Positions 16,545-22,527 of a DNA stretch of 26,447 bases are shown piece after piece. The DNA is taken from NCBI GenBank assembly GCA_044238435.1, contig JBIIDH010000046.1:1-26447 (forward strand), in the 5' to 3' direction. The translations under genes were made by a program, and so were the position numbers. The notes beneath the pieces were generated by a model that saw nothing but the letters and a program-made list of their open reading frames with translations, had not been told where the DNA came from and searched no databases. Source of the stretch: VFMC01 sp044238435 (GTDB taxonomy: Bacteria > Actinomycetota > Acidimicrobiia > Acidimicrobiales > Ilumatobacteraceae). Every line of letters begins with the position of its first letter. Within the stretch, counting starts at the first letter, position 1.

Positions 16545-18269
16545 ATGTCCGCCACCGCCAGTCCCCCGTCGCCTCCGCCGACCGTGCTCGCCCAGCGCTA
16601 CCGCCTGGATCGTCGGCTCGCGCAAGGAGGCATGGCCGAGGTGTGGGTGGCCACCGACCTGCAGTTGTCGCGGCAGGTGGCCGTGAAGTTGCTCAAGCCG
16701 ACGCTCGCCCACGACCCGGTGGTGGCCGAACGGTTCCGGCGCGAAGCCATCGCCGTCGCCCAACTGAGCCACCCCAACATCGTCGCCGTGTACGACGCCA
16801 TCGAGGAATCAGGTCGCCAGGCCGTGGTGATGCAACTCGTCAGCGGCAAGAGCCTGCGGCAGTTGCTCGACGACCAGAAGCGTCTCAGTCCCGACCTCAC
16901 GATGCACATCGGGGCCTGTGTGGCCGCTGCGCTCGACGCCGCCCACCAGGCCGGCATGGTGCACCGCGACGTGAAGCCGGGCAACATCCTCATCACCCCC
17001 GACGGTCGGGTACTGCTCACCGACTTCGGCATCGCCAAGGGCCTCGAGCCGTCGGCCGACGACGACCTCACCAACGACAACATCATGATGGGTACCGCCA
17101 AGTACCTGTCGCCCGAGCAGGTGCGCGGGCGTCGCCTCGACGGTCGCGCCGACCTCTATTCGCTCGGTCTGGTGCTGTACGAGTGCCTCGCCGGCCGGGT
17201 GCCGTTCCTGGGCCAGAACGACGCCGACACAGCCCTCGCCAGGCTGCAGCGCGACCCCACCGACATCACCCGCCTGCGGCCCACCCTGCCGCGTGGCCTG
17301 CCCGAACTGATCCACCGACTGCTGGCCCGTCGGCCCGACCAGCGCTACGCCAGCGGGGCCGCTGTGCGGGCCGCGATCGCCGAGATCCAGAGCCGACCGC
17401 CCGAGCCCGCCCTCGGCAGCGAGTACACGCTCAGCGCCCCACGCGTGGTCGACCCCACCCCACGCTCGGGCTCGCGCACCGCGGCCGATGCGGGTTCCGC
17501 CAGTCCGGTGGGTCCCTCGGGTCGACCGGCACAGGCGGTCGGCGGCTATCAGCCGGTACGCACCGGCACGCGCGCCGACCGCGACCGCACCCCCACCGGC
17601 GCCCATCGAGTGCGCCAGCAGCCGAACCGGCGCTACCAACAACGCCGCGGTCCATCGCTGCTGCTGGTCAGCGCGCTCCTGCTCACCGCTGCCGTCCTGG
17701 TGGCAGTCCTGATCACCCAACTCGGCGACGACGATGCGGCGGGGTTCGTGGCGCCCACCACGGTCGATCCGGCCACCGTGGTCACCACGCCCGCGCCCAC
17801 CGTGCCGCTGGTGGGTACCTCCATCGCCTCGGTCACCGCCTTCGACCCCGACGGCGACGGTGAGGAGAACGACGACCAGGCATCAGCTGTCGTCGACGGC
17901 GACCCGTCGACCGGCTGGAACACGGTCTGCTACTCGTCGGAGTACCTCGGCGGAAAGGGTGGCGTCGGTCTGGTGGCCACGTTCGACGCACCGGCCGCCG
18001 GCACCTTCACCGTCGACATCGCCAGTGCCCCATGGATCGTCGAGGTGTACGCCAGCACCGCCGAGACCGCGCCGTCGTCCATCGGCGACTGGGGCGAGTC
18101 TGTCGCCAGCGCCAACGCCACCAAGGCCAAGACGCTCGAGGTGCCGCTGCTCACCCCGGCGCGGCACGTACTGGTGTTGATGCGTCAGCTCGGCGCATCC
18201 GAATCGTGCAGCGGCGACAACCCGTACCGCGGCACCATCACCGAACTCCGATTCGCGGCAACCGGATGA
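16545..18269 (+). CDS. Transmembrane Ser/Thr protein kinase with discoidin-like ectodomain
   Basis: 574 aa. The cytoplasmic Hanks-type kinase domain (about 18-280) is complete. It has a Gly-rich loop LAQGGMAEV, VAVKLL with Lys48, helix-C Glu67, HRDVKPGN (Asp142, Asn147), DFG (160-162), an activation loop with Thr176 and Thr184, and SPE at 189-191. A Pro/Arg-rich linker leads to one transmembrane helix (about 371-391). The outer part (about 421-574) resembles a galactose-binding/discoidin (F5/8 type C) module: ASAVVDGDPSTGWNT, VGLVATFDAP, VEVYAST, plus Cys residues that may pair. Mycobacterial Rv3910 at this locus is a MurJ flippase fused to a pseudokinase and a similar ectodomain; here the kinase half stands alone and looks catalytically competent. 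Its TGA overlaps the sigma-factor ATG. Confidence 0.88.
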   Translation: MSATASPPSPPPTVLAQRYRLDRRLAQGGMAEVWVATDLQLSRQVAVKLLKPTLAHDPVVAERFRREAIAVAQLSHPNIVAVYDAIEESGRQAVVMQLVSGKSLRQLLDDQKRLSPDLTMHIGACVAAALDAAHQAGMVHRDVKPGNILITPDGRVLLTDFGIAKGLEPSADDDLTNDNIMMGTAKYLSPEQVRGRRLDGRADLYSLGLVLYECLAGRVPFLGQNDADTALARLQRDPTDITRLRPTLPRGLPELIHRLLARRPDQRYASGAAVRAAIAEIQSRPPEPALGSEYTLSAPRVVDPTPRSGSRTAADAGSASPVGPSGRPAQAVGGYQPVRTGTRADRDRTPTGAHRVRQQPNRRYQQRRGPSLLLVSALLLTAAVLVAVLITQLGDDDAAGFVAPTTVDPATVVTTPAPTVPLVGTSIASVTAFDPDGDGEENDDQASAVVDGDPSTGWNTVCYSSEYLGGKGGVGLVATFDAPAAGTFTVDIASAPWIVEVYASTAETAPSSIGDWGESVASANATKAKTLEVPLLTPARHVLVLMRQLGASESCSGDNPYRGTITELRFAATG

Positions 18270-18865
18270 TCGCCGACGACCACGCCCTCGTCCAGGCAGC
18301 GGCCGGCGGCGACCGGGCGGCCCTCGACACACTGCTGCGCCGCCACTACGACCGCATCTTCGCCGTCTGCCGTCGCATCACCGGCAACGATGCCGACGCG
18401 TCCGATGCCGCGCAGGACGCCCTCATCTCCATCGTGCGCAGCATCGGCCGCTTCGACGGTCGTGCCTCGTTCTCCACGTGGGCGTACCGCATCGCCACCA
18501 ACGCCAGCCTCGACGAACTGCGCCGCAGGCGCCGCCGACCCGCCCTCGTCGACGAACGCGCCGATGGGCACGACTCGGCCATCGTCGACCCCGACGCCGG
18601 GCCGCGGGTCGAGGCCGTGGTCGACCGGATGGCGCTCGACGCCGCCCTGGCCCAGGTACCCGAGACCTTCCGCGTCCCCCTCGTGCTGCGCGATGTGGCC
18701 GACCTCGACTATGCCGAGATCGCCGAATCGCTCGACCTGCCGCTCGGCACCGTGAAGAGCCGGATCGCCCGCGGGCGGGCCGCGCTGGCCGAACTCCTTG
18801 TCGCCGGGAACCAGACCGCCGGGAACCAGACCGACCCCACCGAACGTCCAACACCTGCACCATGA
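18266..18865 (+). CDS. ECF (sigma-70 family) RNA polymerase sigma factor, SigM-like position
   Basis: 199 aa. Region 2 spans about 10-85 (ALDTLLRRHYDRIFAVCRRITG, DASDAAQDALISIVRSIGRFDG, FSTWAYRIATNASLDELRRRRRR). Region 4 spans about 120-180 (ALDAALAQVPETFRVPLVLRDVADLDYAEIAESLDLPLGTVKSRIARGRAAL). A short Asn/Thr/Pro tail contains a duplicated AGNQT encoded by a tandem 15-bp repeat. The ATG at 18266 lies in an ATGA with the kinase stop, and its own stop forms another ATGA with the next gene, so all three are translationally coupled. Synteny with sigM-rsmA-trxB suggests a SigM counterpart; identity of the regulon is inference. Confidence 0.9.
   Translation: MIADDHALVQAAAGGDRAALDTLLRRHYDRIFAVCRRITGNDADASDAAQDALISIVRSIGRFDGRASFSTWAYRIATNASLDELRRRRRRPALVDERADGHDSAIVDPDAGPRVEAVVDRMALDAALAQVPETFRVPLVLRDVADLDYAEIAESLDLPLGTVKSRIARGRAALAELLVAGNQTAGNQTDPTERPTPAP
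18803..18832 (+). repeat. Tandem 15-bp direct repeat in the sigma-factor 3' end
   Basis: GCCGGGAACCAGACC occurs twice back to back (18803-18817 and 18818-18832). Because 15 is a multiple of three, the reading frame is kept and the repeat encodes a duplicated AGNQT. Each unit contains GGGAACC, an ECF-type -35 sequence. Confidence 0.9.
18821..18848 (+). promoter_or_regulatory. ECF-type promoter candidate for the anti-sigma gene
   Basis: GGGAACC (18821-18827), 17 nt, then CGTC (18845-18848), lying 13 nt before the anti-sigma ATG. This matches the general ECF pattern GGAAC...CGTC. It could let the sigma factor raise its own anti-sigma. Evidence is motif and spacing only; the -35 is inside the coding region and the repeat. 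Confidence 0.3.
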
Positions 18866-19647
18866 ACGACGACATCCGCGACCCCGACGCCCCGAGCGAC
18901 GACGTGTGGCAGCCCATTCGCGCCTCGCTGCGCGAGGTGGCGGTGCCCGCCGACGCGCGTGAAGGCGCCATTGCCGCAGCCCTGGCCGAGTTCGACGCAC
19001 TCCGTGCAGGGCCCGTCGCTGCGGCCGCTGCGGCTGTCGCGGCCGGCGACATCGTGTCGATCGACGCACGGCGTCAGCGTCGCTACCGCTGGCTCACGGG
19101 CGCTGCAGCCGCCGTCGTCGTGTTGGCTGTCGGCGGCATCGTCGCCGGCACCATCGGTCGCTCCAGCGACGACAGCACGAACGTGGCCATCGAGCCTGCG
19201 TCGGCCCCGGCCGCCGATGCCGCCAATTCCGCCGACGCCGGGCAACTCGAGGCCGTCCCGAAAGCCGCCGCCGAGACCGGCGTGATGACGGCCACTGCCG
19301 AGACGCTGGCACCCGGTGGCGGCGACACCATCGCAGCCACCGAGAGCACGGCCGCCGCAGCCGCCACCGAATCCACGCCGCCCCCCACCATCGGCTCGAT
19401 CGACGGTGCCGCCAGCCCCGACAACGCACCGCCGGTCGACTCGCCCGACCAGTTGGCCGCCTTCGCAGCCGACCCGCCCGCCACAACGCGCGCAGCACCC
19501 ACCACCGCCTGTCTGCCACCGGGGGTGGAGGTGCTCGGCGAGGTGGTCTATCGCCAGCAGCAGGCCATCGTGGTGCGCGCCCCCACCGGCCAGATCAGCG
19601 CCATCGACCGGCTCAGCTGTGCCGTGCTGATCACCGTCGACCCCTGA
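18862..19647 (+). CDS. Putative single-pass anti-sigma factor
   Basis: 261 aa. A cytoplasmic N-terminal part of about 75 residues contains VPADAREGAIAAALAEFDAL. One transmembrane helix lies at about 78-98. A long Ala/Thr/Pro/Ser-rich outer region leads to a compact C-terminal end (CLPPGVEVLGEVVYRQQQAIVVRAPTG, then SCAVLITVDP) with two cysteines that could form a disulfide. There is no HxxxCxxC zinc anti-sigma motif. I assign anti-sigma function from topology and from the ATGA overlap with the ECF sigma gene, the position of rsmA in mycobacteria; the sequence itself is too low in complexity to prove it. Confidence 0.65.
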   Translation: MNDDIRDPDAPSDDVWQPIRASLREVAVPADAREGAIAAALAEFDALRAGPVAAAAAAVAAGDIVSIDARRQRRYRWLTGAAAAVVVLAVGGIVAGTIGRSSDDSTNVAIEPASAPAADAANSADAGQLEAVPKAAAETGVMTATAETLAPGGGDTIAATESTAAAAATESTPPPTIGSIDGAASPDNAPPVDSPDQLAAFAADPPATTRAAPTTACLPPGVEVLGEVVYRQQQAIVVRAPTGQISAIDRLSCAVLITVDP

Positions 19648-19673
19648 GCATTTCCCTCCGCGGCGCCAACCAG

Positions 19674-19679
19674 TAGGCT
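19674..19679 (+). promoter_or_regulatory. TAGGCT -10-like box before the small membrane protein gene
   Basis: TAGGCT ends 7 nt before the ATG at 19687, after the anti-sigma stop, with no Shine-Dalgarno between. It suggests a leaderless start separate from the kinase-sigma operon. Confidence 0.35.
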
Positions 19680-19686
19680 CGCCGCT

Positions 19687-20028
19687 ATGCCGGGCAACCC
19701 GCTCACCGATCCCAACTGGCCAGCCCAACTCGCCGACCAGGTCGAGCGGTGGGTCGGCGTGGTGCGCGACACGGCCACCGTGCGGGTCGTCAAGGTCGTG
19801 CGTGGCCTGGTGTTCGGCACGGTCATCGGTGTCGCCTCCGTGGCCACATTCACCCTGCTGGTCATTCTGCTCACCAAGCTGCTGCAGCGCCTCGTCAACA
19901 TCGGCGGCTGGATCGACACCGACTCCAGCGTGTGGGTGTCGTACCTCCTCAGCGCCGCGGTGTTCGGGCTGATCGGCACGCTGTGCATGCGCCAGCGCAA
20001 CGCCACCGACGCCGACCAGGCGTCGTGA
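19687..20028 (+). CDS. Small two-helix membrane protein, function unknown
   Basis: 113 aa. An amphipathic N-terminal part (WPAQLADQVERWVGVVRDTATVRVVKVV) precedes two transmembrane helices at about 40-62 and 79-97, joined by a short polar loop (RLVNIGGWIDTDSSVWVS). A charged C-terminus follows. The layout recalls small integral membrane proteins of the holin-superfamily/DUF type, but I do not recognise a specific family. It is 25 bases upstream of trxB and may share its transcript. Confidence 0.7.
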   Translation: MPGNPLTDPNWPAQLADQVERWVGVVRDTATVRVVKVVRGLVFGTVIGVASVATFTLLVILLTKLLQRLVNIGGWIDTDSSVWVSYLLSAAVFGLIGTLCMRQRNATDADQAS

Positions 20029-20053
20029 TCCCTCTCCCCCGGAAGGTCTCGTC

Positions 20054-21001
20054 GTGAGCATCCGCAACGTCGTCATCATCGGCTCGGGCCCAGCGGGCCT
20101 CACTGCCGCCATCTACACAGCCCGCGCCAGCCTGGCCCCGCTCATCATCGAGGGCGAGCCGTCGTCCACCACCGACCAGCCGGGTGGGCAGCTCATGCTC
20201 ACCACCGAGGTCGAGAACTTCCCGGGCTTCCCCAACGGCATCATGGGTCCTGAGTTGATGCAGAACATGCGCGAGCAGGCGTCGCGCTTCGGCGCCGAGT
20301 TCATCACCGCCAAGGTCACCGCAGTCGATTTCTCCGAGCGGCCCTTCAAGGTGTGGGTCCGCGACGAACTGCACCTCGCCCACTCGGTCATCGTGTCCAC
20401 CGGTGCCCAGAGCCTGATGCTCGGCCTCGAGGCCGAGACCCGCCTCATCGGCCACGGCCTGTCCACCTGCGCCACGTGCGACGGGTTCTTCTTCCGCGGT
20501 CAGGAGATCGCGGTCGTGGGCGGTGGCGACTCGGCCATCGAGGAGGCCACGTTCCTCACCAAGTTCGCCTCCAAGGTCACCCTGCTGGTGCGCCGCGACC
20601 AGTTGCGGGCCTCGAAGATCATGCAGGAGCGAGCGCTCAGCAACCCGAAGATCGAGATCCGCTGGAACTCGGTGATCGACGATCTCGTCGGCACCGAGAA
20701 GCTTGAGGGCGCACTCGTGCGCGACACGGTCAGTGGCGAGGTCAGCACCCTCGACGTCACCGGGGTGTTCATCGCCATCGGTCACCGCCCCAACACCGAC
20801 TTGTTCCGCGGTGTACTCGACATGGAAGACACCGGCTACCTGATCACCCGTCCCGGCTCCAGCTACACCAACATCGACGGCGTGTTCGCCTGCGGCGACG
20901 TGCAGGACCACACCTACCGCCAGGCCATCACAGCCGCCGGGTCGGGATGCATGGCCGCCATCGACGCCGAGCGCTGGCTCGAAGCCCACCAGCCTCACTG
21001 A
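20054..21001 (+). CDS. trxB: Thioredoxin reductase
   Basis: NADPH-dependent flavoenzyme that reduces thioredoxin, 315 aa. The FAD motif is VVIIGSGPAGLTAA (GSGPAG 10-15). The redox-active pair is CATC (Cys139, Cys142). The NADPH motif is VVGGGDSAIEEA (155-165). The C-terminal FAD site is GVFACGDVQDHTYRQAITAAGSGCMAA. The start is the GTG at 20054 with GGAAGG 7 nt upstream. It is followed by trxA after a 131-bp gap that holds its own promoter signals, so the pair is adjacent but not tightly coupled. Confidence 0.97.
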   Translation: MSIRNVVIIGSGPAGLTAAIYTARASLAPLIIEGEPSSTTDQPGGQLMLTTEVENFPGFPNGIMGPELMQNMREQASRFGAEFITAKVTAVDFSERPFKVWVRDELHLAHSVIVSTGAQSLMLGLEAETRLIGHGLSTCATCDGFFFRGQEIAVVGGGDSAIEEATFLTKFASKVTLLVRRDQLRASKIMQERALSNPKIEIRWNSVIDDLVGTEKLEGALVRDTVSGEVSTLDVTGVFIAIGHRPNTDLFRGVLDMEDTGYLITRPGSSYTNIDGVFACGDVQDHTYRQAITAAGSGCMAAIDAERWLEAHQPH

Positions 21002-21062
21002 CCACCAGCCTCTCTGACTACCGGCCGCACTCACCGGGCGAGCCGGGCGTCACGCCGGCTGC

Positions 21063-21103
21063 GGGAATGGTCGCCGGTCGGGCCGGGTTGGTGTCGGTAT
21101 CAT
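21063..21103 (+). promoter_or_regulatory. trxA promoter region: ECF/SigR-type box and housekeeping -10
   Basis: GGGAAT at 21063-21068 is followed, after exactly 18 nt, by GTT at 21087-21089. This is the GGAAT-N18-GTT pattern of SigR/SigH-class thiol-stress promoters, which drive trxBA in Streptomyces. A separate TATCAT at 21098-21103 could be a housekeeping -10. The trxA ATG at 21133 is preceded by AAAGGA. Promoter activity is inferred from motif and context. Confidence 0.5.
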
Positions 21104-21132
21104 TCCTGGTCTTCCCTGTGAAAGGACCCGTC

Positions 21133-21471
21133 ATGGCCGATGGCATCGTCACCCTCACCTCCGCCACCTTCGACGAGATGGTCGCGTCGAGCGATCTGCC
21201 CGTGGTCGTCGACTTCTGGGCCGAGTGGTGCGGCCCCTGCAAGATGATCGCCCCCATCCTGGGCGAGATCGCTACCGAGCAGCAGGGCAAGATCACCATC
21301 GCCAAGTTGAACGTCGACGAGAACCCCGATCTGGCGATGCGATTCAACGTCATGAGCATCCCCACGCTGTTGGTGTTCCACAAGGGCGAAGTGGCCAAGC
21401 GGCTCGTCGGCGCGAAGGGCAAGAGCGCCCTGCTGCAGGAGCTCGAAGCATTTCTGCCGTCTTCCCACTGA
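21133..21471 (+). CDS. trxA: Thioredoxin
   Basis: 112 aa, single thioredoxin domain. The active site is VVDFWAEWCGPCKMIAP (Cys33, Cys36) and the cis-proline motif is VMSIPTLLVFHKGE. The start is the ATG at 21133 with AAAGGA 6 nt upstream; the longer in-frame extension back to 20947 overlaps trxB and is not real. The product reduces protein disulfides using trxB. Its last 22 bases appear to overlap the start of the CwlM-like gene. Confidence 0.97.
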   Translation: MADGIVTLTSATFDEMVASSDLPVVVDFWAEWCGPCKMIAPILGEIATEQQGKITIAKLNVDENPDLAMRFNVMSIPTLLVFHKGEVAKRLVGAKGKSALLQELEAFLPSSH

Positions 21472-22433
21472 CCCCCGGCCACCACGGCGAGGCCGTACGC
21501 GATCTGCAACGCCGTCTCACAGCCGCAGGCTTCGCACCCCAGGGCGCTCACATCGGTGAGTTCTGCCCGGCCACCGTCGCGTCGCTGCACGCGTTCCAGT
21601 CGGCTCGCGGCCTGCGGGTGGTCGACGCGTGCGACCTCGACTGCTGGAAGGCGCTGGTCGAGGCCACCTGGCGGCTCGGCGACCGATTGCTGGTGCTCAC
21701 CTCGCCGAACCTGCGTGGCGACGATGTCGCCGAACTGCAGAGCCGACTGAACCGGCTCGGGTTCGACTGTGGTCGCGTCGACGGCATCTTCGGCCCGCGT
21801 ACCGCTCGGGCGCTCGCCGATTTCCAGGTGAACTGCGGCCTCGGCGCCGATGGCGTGTGCGGTGTGCACACGGTACGCATGCTCGACCGGGTGATCGGCC
21901 AGACCGGCACCGGCCCGGGTATCGGCGCCGTACGCGAGCGCGAGCGCCTCCGGCAGGCATCATCCGACCTGAGCACACTGCGCGTTGTCGTGGGCCAGTT
22001 CGGTGGGCTCAGCAGCATCGCTCGACTGGCGAGCCGCGACCTGCGCCAGATGGGCGCCACCGTGGTGCCCCTCGACGAGCCCGACCCCAGTGCCCAGGCC
22101 AGGGCGGCCAACCAGTTCGGTGCGCAGGCCTATCTCGGCCTCGACGGGGTGGTGGGCGAGCGCACCTGCGTCACGTTCTACCGGGTGCCCACATTCGAGT
22201 CGGTGGGTGGGCGCACCCTCGCTGAGTGTCTCACCAACGAGTTGAGCCGGTGCGGCCTCGATCTCGACGAGCCGACCGGAATGCGCTTGCCGGTGCTGCG
22301 TGAGACGAAGATGCCTGCCGTGCTGTGCTCGTTCGCCCCGGTGCGCACCGCGGTGGATGCGGCGCCCGCCATCGGCGCAGCCATCGGACGGGCCCTGCAC
22401 ACCTGGATGCGGGTGTGGACACTCATCTCCTAG
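21450..22433 (+). CDS. CwlM-like protein: two peptidoglycan-binding domains plus degenerate amidase domain
   Basis: 327 aa if started at an ATT at 21450. Two PG_binding_1 modules lie at about 8-70 (GHHGEAVRDLQRRLTAAGF) and 86-146 (GDDVAELQSRLNRLGFDCGR, VDGIFGPRTARALADFQ). An Amidase_3-like domain follows at about 177-320. Its zinc/catalytic residues are gone: DPGHGG reads VGQFGG, SIHAN reads GLDG, and the Glu of PAVLVE reads PAVLCS. No signal peptide is seen. Mycobacterial CwlM, at the same place, is a cytoplasmic regulator of MurA rather than an enzyme, and a similar role is likely here. No ATG, GTG or TTG fits the frame near the first module. ATT at 21450 has AGGAG 8 nt upstream and yields MSAVFPLTPG; CTG at 21468, overlapping the trxA TGA, is the alternative. 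Confidence 0.82.
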   Translation: MSAVFPLTPGHHGEAVRDLQRRLTAAGFAPQGAHIGEFCPATVASLHAFQSARGLRVVDACDLDCWKALVEATWRLGDRLLVLTSPNLRGDDVAELQSRLNRLGFDCGRVDGIFGPRTARALADFQVNCGLGADGVCGVHTVRMLDRVIGQTGTGPGIGAVRERERLRQASSDLSTLRVVVGQFGGLSSIARLASRDLRQMGATVVPLDEPDPSAQARAANQFGAQAYLGLDGVVGERTCVTFYRVPTFESVGGRTLAECLTNELSRCGLDLDEPTGMRLPVLRETKMPAVLCSFAPVRTAVDAAPAIGAAIGRALHTWMRVWTLIS

Positions 22434-22462
22434 TCGAGAGTTTGTCCACAACTTTGTCCACT
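22414..22462. promoter_or_regulatory. Cluster of three DnaA-box-like 9-mers
   Basis: TTGTCCACA at 22442-22450 is a perfect actinobacterial DnaA box. TTGTCCACT at 22454-22462 has one mismatch, as does TGTGGACAC at 22414-22422 on the opposite strand. All three lie within 49 bp at the end of cwlM and in the 94-bp convergent gap before parB, which is less GC-rich than its surroundings. It may be a secondary DnaA-binding locus. oriC itself is expected beyond the right end, near dnaA. Confidence 0.45.
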
Positions 22463-22527
22463 TCATGTGCGTAACCCTCAGGGTCATGCACTACCTGATG
22501 GACGACACAGCGTGAGGCGTAACCACT

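Noticed and set aside
18803..18832. Direct repeats as a CRISPR array or mobile-element scar
   Set aside because: Only two 15-bp copies, no spacer, in-frame inside a coding region.
21225..22433. cwlM start at the upstream GTG (402-codon frame)
   Set aside because: It would overlap trxA by about 247 bases and the added residues are trxA read out of frame.
21133..22433. Programmed frameshift joining thioredoxin and the CwlM-like protein
   Set aside because: No recognisable slippery heptamer near the trxA stop, and a spaced AGGAG before ATT explains initiation more simply.
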